Source: Kaistella flava (ex Peng et al. 2021) (GTDB lineage Bacteria > Bacteroidota > Bacteroidia > Flavobacteriales > Weeksellaceae). From it: a stretch of DNA of 64,000 nucleotides. This document shows positions 10,117 through 19,045 of the stretch, in pieces (within the stretch, counting starts at the first letter, position 1; every line of letters begins with the position of its first letter). Below the pieces are notes generated by a model. That model made no database searches. It was not told the DNA's origin and saw only the letters and a program-made list of their open reading frames with translations. The translations under genes were made by a program, and so were the position numbers. The stretch lies in the NCBI RefSeq assembly GCF_015191005.1, contig NZ_CP040442.1, positions 682,001-746,000 of the forward strand, given 5' to 3'.

Positions 10117-12669
10117 ATGCCACTTGAAGAATATAATAAAAAGCGGAAATTTGACGAAACCTCTGAACCAGAAGGAAAGGAGAATAAAAACGAGGGCAAA
10201 TTGATTTTTGTCATTCAACGGCATTCTGCAACAAGATTGCATTATGATTTTCGTTTGGAAATGGATGGTGTTCTTAAAAGTTGGGCCGTTCCGAAAGGTC
10301 CTTCACTAAATCCACAAGATAAAAGATTGGCAATGATGACAGAAGATCATCCATATTCTTACAAGGATTTTGAAGGAGCTATTCCTGAAGGAAATTATGG
10401 TGGCGGCGAAGTTGAAATTTGGGATTCGGGAACTTATGAACCTTTAGAAAAAGTCGAAGGTAAATCTGATGATTTAGTAATGCGCCACGAACTGCATCAA
10501 GAATCGTTGAAATTCGTTCTTCACGGCAAAAAATTAAAAGGGGAATTTGCTTTGGTGAAAATTAAAAACTCGAAGGAAGGAAATGCTTGGCTGCTGATTA
10601 AACACAAAGATAAATTCGCACTTGCAGAATACGATTCTGAAGAACATGTCCCGAAAAAATCAAAAGTGACTTTACGAGAAGAAAACCGACCCAGTAAAAA
10701 AAAAGTAAAGACTCCTGAGAAAGAGCAGAAAACATTTAGAAACTTTACTCCTTCACTAATTGGTGAAAAAAAGTTAAAAGATTTTATTAAACCAATGTTG
10801 GCTCAGCCGGGAGAAAAAGCTTTTGATCATAAAGACTGGGTTTTCGAAATTAAATGGGATGGTTATCGTGCTGTTGCAGATTTGAGAGAAACTGCGATTC
10901 AGCTTTATTCCCGAAATGGTCTCTCCTATTCTGATAAATTTTCAAAAATTGTTAAAGCTTTAGATCATCAAAATTACCAGATGGTTTTAGATGGCGAAAT
11001 TGTAGCCTATAATAAGGACGGAAAACCTGATTTTCAAACCTTGCAAAAAATTGGTGAAAATCCAGATTTGGCGATGACTTATCAAGTCTTTGATTTGCTC
11101 TGGCTCAATGGACATTCTACAGAAAACTTAAGTCTATTTCAACGGAAAGAATTACTGAAAGATGCTTTGATCGAAAATGAGGTTATTAAATATTGCGAAC
11201 ATATTCCAGAAAAAGGAATTGATTTTTTTGATCAGATAAAAAAAATGGAGTTGGAAGGAATGATTGCAAAAAAATCCGACAGTACTTATTCAGAAGGAGT
11301 TCGCTCTTCGGACTGGTTGAAAATTAAATTTCAAAATACAGAAGATGTTTTAATTTGTGGTTTTACAGAACCAAATGGTGGACGAAAAAACTTTGGCGCC
11401 ATTATTTTAGGAACTTATATCGATGGTCAATTAGAATATTGCGGTCATGCCGGAACTGGTTTTTCAGATAAGACTTTAGATTCTTTGCATGATTTGTTTA
11501 AACCTTTAATTACTAAAGATTGCCCTTTTAAAGCAATTCCTAAAACCAATGCTCCTGCAACTTGGATGAAACCTGAATTAGTTTGTGAAATAAAATATAC
11601 CGAAAAAACGAAAGATGGAATTTTTCGTCATCCCGTTTTTATGGGACTTCGAAGTGATAAAGACAAAGAAGATTTAATTGACGAAAACACACCTGACTCT
11701 AAAGATGTACCACCTTTAAAAGTAATTAAAAAAGAGGAATTGAAAATAACTGATGTCAAAAAAAGCAAAAGTAAAACGACGATAAAATCGGTTAAGCTGA
11801 CGAATCAAAATAAAATTTATTTTCCGGAAAGTGGAATTACAAAAGGTGAAGTGGTCGAGTATTATCAATCTGTGGCAAAGTATATTTTACCTCATTTGAA
11901 AAACCGTCCACAATCGTTAAACCGTTTTCCAAATGGGATTGAAGGATTAAGTTTTTATCATAAAGATGCTGGAAATGACGCTCCCGCTTGGATTGACAAA
12001 GTCTCTGTGTTTTCAGAATCAAATGAAAAAAATATTGAATATTTAATTTGCAATACCGCTGATGATTTGGCGTATTTGAATAATTTAGGTTGCATTGATT
12101 TGAATCCCTGGAATTCGACAGTCGAAGATTTGAATAAACCAACGTGGCTTGCCCTGGATTTAGATCCGTCAGACAAAAATACTTTTGACCAGGTGATCGA
12201 AACTGCTTTATGCGTGAAGGAAATTTTAGATCTGGCAAAAATTAAAGGCTTTTGTAAAACTTCGGGAAGCTCAGGAATTCATATTTTTATTCCAATGGAA
12301 GCTAAGTATGAGGTGGAACAAGTAAAAAATTTCGCACATGTTTTAATGCAGAAAGTGCAACAAAAATTGCCTGATTTAACGACGCTGGAAAGAAATTTAA
12401 AAAAACGGGGTGAGGATAAAATCTATTTAGATTATCTGCAAAATCGAACTGGTCAGACTTTAGCGAGCGTTTACAGTATTCGACCTAAACCTTTCGCGCC
12501 TGTTTCAATGCCTTTAATCTGGGAAGAATTGAAGTTTGGTTTAAAGCCTACGGACTTCAATATTCATAATGCTTTGGAGCGTATCAAAAAGAACGGCGAT
12601 CTGTTTAAACCAGTTTTAGGTAAAGGAATTGATATGTTGAAAGCATTAGAGAACCTTTCTAAGATTTAA
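10117..12669 (+). CDS. ligD: Multifunctional DNA ligase LigD (phosphoesterase-ligase-polymerase)
   Basis: An 850-residue LigD with domain order PE-LIG-POL. The 3'-phosphoesterase domain (about 20-165) has FVIQRHSATRLHYDFRLE and GNYGGGEVEIWD. The ATP-dependent ligase domain (about 220-530) has the nucleotidyl-transfer lysine in EIKWDGYRAV (about 246), then DGEIV and EGMIAKK. The archaeo-eukaryotic primase-type polymerase domain (about 560-850) has LALDLDPSD and SGSSGIHIF. It repairs Ku-held ends by trimming, filling and sealing. It is cotranscribed with ku. Its last 11 bases overlap the 3' end of the convergent SGNH hydrolase gene. Confidence 0.97.
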   Translation: MPLEEYNKKRKFDETSEPEGKENKNEGKLIFVIQRHSATRLHYDFRLEMDGVLKSWAVPKGPSLNPQDKRLAMMTEDHPYSYKDFEGAIPEGNYGGGEVEIWDSGTYEPLEKVEGKSDDLVMRHELHQESLKFVLHGKKLKGEFALVKIKNSKEGNAWLLIKHKDKFALAEYDSEEHVPKKSKVTLREENRPSKKKVKTPEKEQKTFRNFTPSLIGEKKLKDFIKPMLAQPGEKAFDHKDWVFEIKWDGYRAVADLRETAIQLYSRNGLSYSDKFSKIVKALDHQNYQMVLDGEIVAYNKDGKPDFQTLQKIGENPDLAMTYQVFDLLWLNGHSTENLSLFQRKELLKDALIENEVIKYCEHIPEKGIDFFDQIKKMELEGMIAKKSDSTYSEGVRSSDWLKIKFQNTEDVLICGFTEPNGGRKNFGAIILGTYIDGQLEYCGHAGTGFSDKTLDSLHDLFKPLITKDCPFKAIPKTNAPATWMKPELVCEIKYTEKTKDGIFRHPVFMGLRSDKDKEDLIDENTPDSKDVPPLKVIKKEELKITDVKKSKSKTTIKSVKLTNQNKIYFPESGITKGEVVEYYQSVAKYILPHLKNRPQSLNRFPNGIEGLSFYHKDAGNDAPAWIDKVSVFSESNEKNIEYLICNTADDLAYLNNLGCIDLNPWNSTVEDLNKPTWLALDLDPSDKNTFDQVIETALCVKEILDLAKIKGFCKTSGSSGIHIFIPMEAKYEVEQVKNFAHVLMQKVQQKLPDLTTLERNLKKRGEDKIYLDYLQNRTGQTLASVYSIRPKPFAPVSMPLIWEELKFGLKPTDFNIHNALERIKKNGDLFKPVLGKGIDMLKALENLSKI

Positions 12670-13438
12670 GAAAATTGATATTTGAAGTAGAAAGATATTG
12701 CACGCAATCTCGCGCCCACAGTTCATAACAAAGTTCAGAAGGGTGAATCCCGTCACTGAAAAAATCGACCACGGTTTGATTTTCCTTAAGTTTTCCCGTC
12801 CATTCTTGTATATTTATTTTTTCAGGTGGGTAATAAATATTTTTGTTTTTTAAAACAAGGTTTCTAAGATGTTCAGCAAGTAAATCTTTGTGATTTACCA
12901 ACACAAAACGAAGTTGTTTTGTAAACGCAGGAAAGCTTTCAATAGTAGGTAAATGTGCAAATAAAATCGGAGTTTTCGGAAATTTATACTGCAAATCATC
13001 GATAAGAAACTGAATGTTTTTATTCCAGTTTTTCGGCTGAGTCAGTTCAAATGAGTCGTTACCACCAATTCCAATAACGAGCAAATCGCAAGCAGTTTCA
13101 TTAATTTGGGGTAAAATTTTCTGATGAATTTTCTCCACACTATAACCAGTCTTAGCGTACACTTTCCAGTCGATGTTGAAGTGAAATAAAGCGCTTAATT
13201 TATTGGAGAAATGACCGGCAAAACCATTTTTATGAAATTCTACGCCTACACCAGCAAAAGAACTTTCACCAATAAATAAAACCTTTAACTTTTTATCGAC
13301 ATTGATATTGACAAATCCTTCAGGATCTTTTGCTTCTGGAAGAAGGGGAATATCTCTTTTAATTTTCTTTCCCTGGAAATAAATAATCGGTAATAAAGGA
13401 ATCGCCTTTAGTAAATGAAAAAAGTATTTTGTTTTCAT
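12659..13438 (-). CDS. SGNH/GDSL-type hydrolase
   Basis: A 259-residue protein with the SGNH blocks: block I LFIGESSFAGVG (Ser about 59), block III GIGGNDSFEL (Gly-x-Asn-Asp, about 128) and block V DGIHPSELCYELWA (Asp/His about 233-236). The N-terminal 20 residues are hydrophobic and may anchor it to the membrane. Such enzymes are esterases or acetyl hydrolases acting on lipids or glycans; the substrate is not predictable. It starts 15 bases after the methyltransferase stop, so it is probably the last gene of a map-methyltransferase-hydrolase run. Its 3' end overlaps ligD by 11 bases. Confidence 0.85.
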   Translation of the reverse strand: MKTKYFFHLLKAIPLLPIIYFQGKKIKRDIPLLPEAKDPEGFVNINVDKKLKVLFIGESSFAGVGVEFHKNGFAGHFSNKLSALFHFNIDWKVYAKTGYSVEKIHQKILPQINETACDLLVIGIGGNDSFELTQPKNWNKNIQFLIDDLQYKFPKTPILFAHLPTIESFPAFTKQLRFVLVNHKDLLAEHLRNLVLKNKNIYYPPEKINIQEWTGKLKENQTVVDFFSDGIHPSELCYELWARDCVQYLSTSNINFLKS

Positions 13439-13453
13439 ACCGATTAATTTTAG

Positions 13454-14221
13454 TTATTTTTTTAAAACAACAGGCAAAATTTCATTTTCTATAAGACCAT
13501 ATTTTTTACGGTCCTCAAGAGAAAACTTTTTTGAATAAAAGTTGATATCAACTTCAAAACCTGCCTTTTTCAAGCGATCGAAATAATCCATTCCATACCA
13601 GCGAATATGATCGTATTGGCCAAAATGTTTTTGTCTTTCTTTCGGATCTTTGATCGAGAAATCTTCATATGATTTTTCTAAAGAATTCTTCATTGGAACC
13701 TGAAAAATTCCCCAGCCTCCTTTCTTCATTATCCGATATAATTCGCTCATCGCTTTCTGATCATCCTCAATATGTTCTAAAACATGATTGCAAAAAACAA
13801 TATCGAAGCTTTCATTTTCAAAAGGTAAATCCAGAATATCTGCTTTTACATCCACAATAGGCGAATACAAATCTGCAGAAGTATAATCGAGATTCTTCAT
13901 TTTTTTGAATCTTCTTAAGAATTCCTGTTCCGGTGCAATATGAAGAACCTTATAATTTTTACTAAAAAAATCGGTTTCATTTTTAAGATACAACCACATC
14001 TGACGGTGACGTTCTAAACTTAAAGTTCCTGGAGATAATGCATTTTCGCGCTGTTTTCCGTAACCGTAAGGAAGAAATTTACGATATGATTTCCCGTCGA
14101 TGGGATCTGTAAATTTTGTTCCTTTAAAAAATTGATAAATTATAGGCCGAAGAAAAATGCTTAAATTAATAAGCATTGGTCTTGGTATTTTATTTAAAAG
14201 AAATTTAGTGATTTTTTTCAT
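13454..14221 (-). CDS. Class I SAM-dependent methyltransferase
   Basis: A 255-residue protein with a methyltransferase type-11 core: YKVLHIAPEQEFLRRF as a variant motif I (about 88-103), VKADILDLPFE (about 127) and DIVFCNHVLEHIEDDQ (about 140-156), followed by IMKKGGWGIFQVP. Motif I lacks the usual glycine-rich loop, using HIAPEQEF instead. The acceptor is unknown. The start ATG overlaps the map stop codon (TAATG), indicating translational coupling. The basic N-terminus (residues 1-30) has a hydrophobic patch that may associate with the membrane. Confidence 0.85.
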   Translation of the reverse strand: MKKITKFLLNKIPRPMLINLSIFLRPIIYQFFKGTKFTDPIDGKSYRKFLPYGYGKQRENALSPGTLSLERHRQMWLYLKNETDFFSKNYKVLHIAPEQEFLRRFKKMKNLDYTSADLYSPIVDVKADILDLPFENESFDIVFCNHVLEHIEDDQKAMSELYRIMKKGGWGIFQVPMKNSLEKSYEDFSIKDPKERQKHFGQYDHIRWYGMDYFDRLKKAGFEVDINFYSKKFSLEDRKKYGLIENEILPVVLKK

Positions 14222-15030
14222 TAAAAATCTAGTGTGAATGGTTTTTCCTCATCACTTACAATTCCCAATGCTTCATAAATATATTTATAGGTTGACAATA
14301 AAACTGGTTTTCCAGCAATAATACAAACATCATGTTCGAAATGTGCTGAAGGAGACATATCTAGTGAAGTCACTGTCCAACCATCATCATGGAATTTTAC
14401 TTTTTCGGTTCCTAAATTAACCATTGGTTCAATCGCAAGAGCAATTCCGTCTTTTAAAACTTTACCGCTTCCTTTTTTACCATAGTTTGGAACTTGAGGA
14501 TCTTCGTGCATTTTTCTGCCTAAACCGTGACCAACCAATTCACGAACAACTCCATATCCATGAGCTTCACAATAAGTCTGAATTGCATTTGAGATATCTC
14601 CTACTCTTTTTCCACGAACGCATTGTTCGATTCCTTTGTAAAGAGATTCTTTGGTGATTTGTAAAAGTTTTTTAGTTTCCGGTGCAACTTCTCCTACTTC
14701 AAATGAGTAAGCGTGGTCGCCATAAAAGCCATTCATGAAAACACCACAATCTACAGATAAAATATCACCTTCAACTAAAGGTTTTTCATTTGGAATACCG
14801 TGTACTACTTCAGCATTTGGGGAAATACATAAGTTTTTTGGGAAGCCATACATTCCTAAAAACGCAGGTTCACCACCATGATCGCGAATAAATTCGCCAC
14901 CTAAATTATCAAGATGTAAAGTAGTTACGCCTGGTTTAATTTCTTTAGCAAGCATGCCTAAAGTTTTAGAAACCAATTGTGCGCTTTCTCGCATTAAGCG
15001 AAGTTCTTCTATTGTTTTTAACTGTATCAC
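14221..15030 (-). CDS. map: Methionine aminopeptidase type I
   Basis: A 269-residue enzyme that removes the initiator Met from nascent proteins. The pita-bread fold motifs are present: the substrate-binding His in AEVVHGIPNE (about 78), the metal ligands Asp in LSVDCGVF and DHAYSFEVG (about 95 and 106), the metal-ligand His in VGHGLGRKMHEDP (about 170), and the metal-ligand Glu residues in AIEPMVNLG and FEHDVCI. The length fits type I enzymes. It is translationally coupled to the methyltransferase gene downstream. Confidence 0.96.
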   Translation of the reverse strand: MIQLKTIEELRLMRESAQLVSKTLGMLAKEIKPGVTTLHLDNLGGEFIRDHGGEPAFLGMYGFPKNLCISPNAEVVHGIPNEKPLVEGDILSVDCGVFMNGFYGDHAYSFEVGEVAPETKKLLQITKESLYKGIEQCVRGKRVGDISNAIQTYCEAHGYGVVRELVGHGLGRKMHEDPQVPNYGKKGSGKVLKDGIALAIEPMVNLGTEKVKFHDDGWTVTSLDMSPSAHFEHDVCIIAGKPVLLSTYKYIYEALGIVSDEEKPFTLDF

Positions 15031-15085
15031 TGTATTGTATAATCTTAAAAGTTAGAAAAAGGATTCGTAAATTTCGGATAATCGC

Positions 15086-15517
15086 TTACCAGAATAATCC
15101 TTTCTTTTTGTCTTTTTTCATTTTTGAATAAGCCAAAACTTCTTTTCCTTCAACACGAAATTCTATCCTTTCATTAATGATATTGTAGATTTCTCCCCAA
15201 CCTGGAAATCCACCAAGGTTTCGGTCGTCGATGAAAAGATCAGCGTCAATTTTTCGGGAAGCATTTTCATTATCGAAAACTTCACCTTCAAAACTTGAAT
15301 TAACTGCATAAAATTCCACGCCATTTTTTTTGCAAAACTCAACTGCTTCGTCCAAAGTTTTTCCATGTCGGTAAGTCCACAAGATTAATCTGTAGCCTTC
15401 TGACTGCAATTTTTTAAGGGTTTCGAAAGCAAAAGTTTTTGTTTTTCCAATTCCGGGATATCCATCATCTACGATAGTTCCGTCAAAATCAATAGCAAGT
15501 TTTTTACTGTTTTTCAT
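15086..15517 (-). CDS. HAD-like hydrolase, BT0820-type
   Basis: A 143-residue small HAD-superfamily protein. Motif I is AIDFDGTIV (nucleophile Asp about 10, acid Asp about 12), motif II is LWTYR (Thr about 49) and motif III/IV is DLFIDDRNLGGFPGW (about 93-107). There is no large cap domain. This layout matches small Bacteroidetes phosphatase-like proteins related to BT0820. The substrate is unknown. It has its own candidate -7 box (TATCTTTG) and lies 55 bases from map. Confidence 0.8.
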   Translation of the reverse strand: MKNSKKLAIDFDGTIVDDGYPGIGKTKTFAFETLKKLQSEGYRLILWTYRHGKTLDEAVEFCKKNGVEFYAVNSSFEGEVFDNENASRKIDADLFIDDRNLGGFPGWGEIYNIINERIEFRVEGKEVLAYSKMKKDKKKGLFW

Positions 15518-15538
15518 TATTCTAAAATTTCAATGGTG

Positions 15539-15546
15539 CAAAGATA
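15539..15546 (-). promoter_or_regulatory. Candidate -7 box of the HAD gene
   Basis: CAAAGATA reads TATCTTTG on the minus strand, matching TAnnTTTG, 21 bases before the ATG. No TTG is seen at -33. Confidence 0.4.
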
Positions 15547-15609
15547 ATAAATTTAGCTGCGACTAAGGTTTCTATGCTACTTTACTTGTCAGTTCTTTAT
15601 TAATAAAAA

Positions 15610-15639
15610 ATGCCAAAGAAGCGATTAACTTAATTGGCA
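15610..15639 (-). terminator. Probable intrinsic terminator of the desaturase gene
   Basis: The short stem TGCCAA / TTGGCA, 17 bases apart, is followed on the minus strand by ATTTTTTATTA. It lies 25 bases past the desaturase stop. Confidence 0.5.
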
Positions 15640-15663
15640 CTATAAATTTTAATGATTAAAAAT

Positions 15664-16641
15664 CTAAGATTTAATCCATTTGAATTGATACTCCTGATCA
15701 GGAGTTGAGATTCTATCGGTAACTCTTTGTAATCTTCCTGGTAGTTTCATTAAATATTCCTGTGCTTTTTCAGCTGACTCATTTAATCCAGATATATGTT
15801 CGATTTTCCAGTCTTCTAATAATTCAGATAAAATATTAATGTAATCTTGTCCTGTATAAACCATTGCTCTTTGTGCTGCATCGGAGAAATGTCCCCAAAG
15901 TTCACCGGCTTTCTGACCAGATTCACGCATTAAATGCGCAGGCATTACAATTTTTTTACGCATCATATCTTCGAAAGCCAACATCATTTCTGACGGATCA
16001 AGTTCGAAAATTTTGGTAACAAAATGTTTATATGCTTTTGCATGTCGAGCTTCGTCAGCGGCGATTACACCACACATTCTGGAAAGTTTGGTATTCCCAC
16101 TTTGTTTGGCCAAAGAACCAACTCTTCGGTGAGATATATTAGTTGCCGTTTCCTGAAAACTGGTATAAACGAAATTTCTATATGGATCCATGGTCGTTCC
16201 AATGTCTAAACCATCTTGGATCAGATAATGCGTTGTAATTTCTACTTCACGCATATTCACTCTACCACACAGATACAAGTATTTATTAAGCAAATCACCA
16301 TGGCGATTTTCTTCTGCCGTCCAATTTCTTACCCATTTTGACCAACCAGATCTTTCTTCCTGGTTTATGCCATCAATTCCCATAATCCAAGATTCATAAC
16401 TAGGTAAAGCTTCTTCTGTAATACAGTCACCAATTAAAGTTACAAATAAATCGTAACCCATTTCTTGGGCGTAAGTTTGAAGTTCTTCTACATCATATCT
16501 AAAACTGTCTGCAGATGGATCTGGTAAAAAATCTGTCGGTTGCCAAATCTTTTCTGCGGGTGTTAAATAGGAGTCTATAAACTCATCGACATTTTTGCCT
16601 AAAGTTCTCATTACTTCTATTCTCATCAATTTATTATACAT
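15664..16641 (-). CDS. Acyl-ACP desaturase (ferritin-like di-iron)
   Basis: A 325-residue soluble fatty-acid desaturase of the stearoyl-ACP type. The di-iron ligands are visible: EENRHGD (about 110-116) and DEARH (about 196-200) form the two Glu/Asp-x-x-His motifs, with a further Glu in SFQETATNISH (about 167). It should introduce a double bond into acyl-ACP for membrane lipids. Two starts are possible (16641 or the Met five codons in at 16626); the first gives MYNKLMRIEVM. A TATATTTG box lies 22 bases before 16641. Confidence 0.92.
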   Translation of the reverse strand: MYNKLMRIEVMRTLGKNVDEFIDSYLTPAEKIWQPTDFLPDPSADSFRYDVEELQTYAQEMGYDLFVTLIGDCITEEALPSYESWIMGIDGINQEERSGWSKWVRNWTAEENRHGDLLNKYLYLCGRVNMREVEITTHYLIQDGLDIGTTMDPYRNFVYTSFQETATNISHRRVGSLAKQSGNTKLSRMCGVIAADEARHAKAYKHFVTKIFELDPSEMMLAFEDMMRKKIVMPAHLMRESGQKAGELWGHFSDAAQRAMVYTGQDYINILSELLEDWKIEHISGLNESAEKAQEYLMKLPGRLQRVTDRISTPDQEYQFKWIKS

Positions 16642-16663
16642 CTTAACTCTTTTATATGTTGGG

Positions 16664-16671
16664 CAAATATA
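16664..16671 (-). promoter_or_regulatory. Candidate -7 box of the desaturase gene
   Basis: CAAATATA reads TATATTTG on the minus strand, 22 bases before the start. The -33 TTG is not evident. Confidence 0.4.
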
Positions 16672-16800
16672 ATTTAAAAATATTATCTATAGCATAAGTT
16701 ATCCGTTAAATTAATTATAAAACGGCTGTAATGCAAAGTTAGGCCGTAAAAATAACTAAAAAATATCACTTATTTATAACGTGTTTTTTCGGAACTTATT

Positions 16801-18330
16801 TTAACTCACTAAAATGTCTCCAGTCATTATTGTTGGAATTTCAATGCCCATGACTTTTAAAATTGATGGTGCAACATCGCCCAATTTACCAGGTTTTAAA
16901 TTCCAATTTTTGTCTTTATCCATTACAATTAGGGGAACTAAGTTCGTTGAATGTTGCGTGTTTGGACTTCCATCTGCATTTTTCATTACATCTGAATTTC
17001 CGTGATCTGCCAGAATGAAAACTGCGTAATCATGTTCATACGCTGCAGTTGCAACTCTAGAAATACATTCATCTACAACTTCTGCTGCTTTTACCGCTGC
17101 TGAGAAAACTCCGGTATGACCTACCATATCGGCATTGGCGAAATTTAAACAAATAAAATCTGCCGATTCACTTTCAATTTCTGGCAGAATTTTCTCGGTA
17201 ATATCGTACGCGGACATTTCTGGTTTGAAGTCATAAGTCGGAACTTCTTTCGGACTTGGACAAAGTAAGCGTCTTTCTCCTACGAATTCTGCTTCTCTTC
17301 CACCGGAAAAGAAAAAAGTAACGTGGGGATATTTTTCTGTTTCGGCGACACGAATTTGTGTTCTACCGTTTTTTTCTAATACTTCACCCATTGTTTCGTG
17401 TAAAACTTCCTCGTCGAAAACTACGTGAACATTTTTATACTTTTGATCATAATTAGTCATGGTGACATAATAAAGATTCAATGGATGCATTCCAAAATCT
17501 GGAAACGCTTCTTGTGAAAGGACTTCTGTAATTTCTCTACCTCGGTCTGTTCTGAAGTTAAAACAGAAAACGACATCATCATTTTCAATTTTGGCAACTG
17601 GTAAACTGTTATCTTTTAAACAAATGATAGGTTTCAAAAACTCATCCGTAATTTGTTCTTTATAGCAATTTTCCATCGTTTCTAAAACATCGCGCGATCC
17701 TTCACCAACTCCGTTGACCATTGCATCGTAAGCTAATTTCACCCGTTCCCATCTTTTATCACGATCCATCGCATAATATCTTCCGATAACCGAAGCCAAT
17801 TGTCCGGTGGTCGTTTTCATATGATCTAAAAGTTCCTGTATAAATCCTTTTCCTGAATGTGGGTCGCAATCTCTTCCGTCTGTAAAAGCATGGACATAAA
17901 CATTGTCATTTAAACCAAAATCATGAGCTGCAGTAAGCAATCCTTTAAGATGATTAATGTGCGAATGCACGCCACCATCTGAAACCAAACCGATGAAATG
18001 GACTTTTTTATTGTTTTCTAAAGCATATTGAAATGCCTTAGTTATAGTATTTTCTTTTCCTAAAGTCGCATTTTCAACCGCCATATTCAGTTTTACCAAA
18101 TTTTGGTAAACCACTCTTCCAGCGCCTAAGTTCATATGTCCAACTTCAGAATTTCCCATTTGTCCAAAAGGTAATCCAACAGCAATTCCACTCGCTTCTA
18201 AAGTAGTGTGTGGGAATTTTTCATAGCAAGAATCGATAAAGGGAGTATTTGCCTGAGCAATTGCAGAAACCGCAGCATCTGTTCCTATTCCCCAACCGTC
18301 GAGTATCGCTAAAATGGCTTTTTTTGACAT
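16801..18330 (-). CDS. gpmI: 2,3-bisphosphoglycerate-independent phosphoglycerate mutase
   Basis: I take the ATG at 18330 (509 residues, MSKKAILAILDGWGIG) because the longer frame begins at a TTG with no homologous sequence. The catalytic phospho-Ser is in MGNSEVGHMNLGAGR (about 59). Metal-binding residues appear in the N-terminal DGWG and in the C-terminal NFANADMVGHTG and FILADHGNSD. It interconverts 3- and 2-phosphoglycerate in glycolysis and requires Mn. The length is typical. A TAAATTTG box lies 25-32 bases upstream. Confidence 0.97.
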   Translation of the reverse strand: MSKKAILAILDGWGIGTDAAVSAIAQANTPFIDSCYEKFPHTTLEASGIAVGLPFGQMGNSEVGHMNLGAGRVVYQNLVKLNMAVENATLGKENTITKAFQYALENNKKVHFIGLVSDGGVHSHINHLKGLLTAAHDFGLNDNVYVHAFTDGRDCDPHSGKGFIQELLDHMKTTTGQLASVIGRYYAMDRDKRWERVKLAYDAMVNGVGEGSRDVLETMENCYKEQITDEFLKPIICLKDNSLPVAKIENDDVVFCFNFRTDRGREITEVLSQEAFPDFGMHPLNLYYVTMTNYDQKYKNVHVVFDEEVLHETMGEVLEKNGRTQIRVAETEKYPHVTFFFSGGREAEFVGERRLLCPSPKEVPTYDFKPEMSAYDITEKILPEIESESADFICLNFANADMVGHTGVFSAAVKAAEVVDECISRVATAAYEHDYAVFILADHGNSDVMKNADGSPNTQHSTNLVPLIVMDKDKNWNLKPGKLGDVAPSILKVMGIEIPTIMTGDILVS

Positions 18331-18354
18331 TTCTTTTTTATTTAATATTGAATA

Positions 18355-18362
18355 CAAATTTA
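18355..18362 (-). promoter_or_regulatory. Candidate -7 box of gpmI
   Basis: CAAATTTA reads TAAATTTG toward gpmI, 25 bases before the chosen ATG. It overlaps the first codon of the longer TTG frame, which supports the shorter start. Confidence 0.45.
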
Positions 18363-18419
18363 GTGATTTAACAATTATTTAGCGCTTGATTTTAAACAAA
18401 CTTATTAAAAGCAACATTT

Positions 18420-18941
18420 CTAATTCAGTAATTTTTCAAACGCTTTCCGCGCAGATTCGCGAAAATGAACTTCACCACAATATTTATAACCTAGTTTATC
18501 TAAGATTTTTAACATCGGAATATTGTCAAAGTTGGTATCAACTTTAATACTGAAAACATTTTCTGAAGTGGCAACTTTTTCAATTTCTTTAAAGATGTGC
18601 GTTGCTATTCCCATTCCTGCTGCTTCAGTTGACACCGCAACACGATGAACGACGATATACTTTCCATCAGACAGCCATTTCCCTTCGATAACTTCGTACG
18701 CAGGTTCGACGTCGAAAATGACTGCTGCGTAACCAACAATATGTTGGTCAGATGTTAAGACAAATCCGTAATTTTTTTTAATATCATTTTCGATTGTTTC
18801 GGGATTCGGATACCCATCTTGCCATTGTGTGCTGCCATCCTCTTTTCTTCTTTTAATTGCTTGTTGGAGAATTTCCCAGATGGTTTCTTGATCATCTAAT
18901 TCAGCTCTTCTAAAATGAAATTGTTCTTCTTTTTTTGACAT
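18420..18941 (-). CDS. GNAT family N-acetyltransferase
   Basis: A 173-residue GNAT protein. It starts FHFRRAELDDQETIWEIL, typical of the first strand and helix. The acetyl-CoA loop is VAVSTEAAGMGIATHIFKEIE (about 105-125), a Q/RxxGxG/A variant, and the C-terminal strand is KLGYKYCGEV. The substrate is unknown. It is divergent from the sirtuin gene, a pairing that could reflect acetylation and deacylation, but this is speculation. A TAAATTTG box at 18961-18968 lies 20 bases upstream. Confidence 0.82.
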   Translation of the reverse strand: MSKKEEQFHFRRAELDDQETIWEILQQAIKRRKEDGSTQWQDGYPNPETIENDIKKNYGFVLTSDQHIVGYAAVIFDVEPAYEVIEGKWLSDGKYIVVHRVAVSTEAAGMGIATHIFKEIEKVATSENVFSIKVDTNFDNIPMLKILDKLGYKYCGEVHFRESARKAFEKLLN

Positions 18942-18960
18942 TGACTCTATTTTTCTTTTA

Positions 18961-18968
18961 CAAATTTA
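18961..18968 (-). promoter_or_regulatory. Candidate -7 box of the GNAT gene
   Basis: CAAATTTA reads TAAATTTG on the minus strand, 20 bases before the ATG at 18941. The -33 element is not recognisable. Confidence 0.4.
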
Positions 18969-19045
18969 AAGAAGATTTATTTTTAATTACGTTGTTGAGT
19001 AGTTTAAAGAGTCATTTTTTATTCTTATTTTTAAAAAAAAGTCAG

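Noticed and set aside
11837..12238. Long antisense ORF inside ligD
   Set aside because: It lies wholly inside the polymerase domain on the other strand with no domain or promoter; a shadow frame.
16721..16747. Short ACGGC / GCCGT hairpin between gpmI and the desaturase gene
   Set aside because: The stem is only five pairs with a long loop and no T-run, too weak to call.
18935..19045. Upstream extension of the sirtuin
   Set aside because: Its 37 residues are mostly Phe, Leu and Lys, overlap the GNAT start and promoter, and precede the canonical MKKKLVVFSGAG start.
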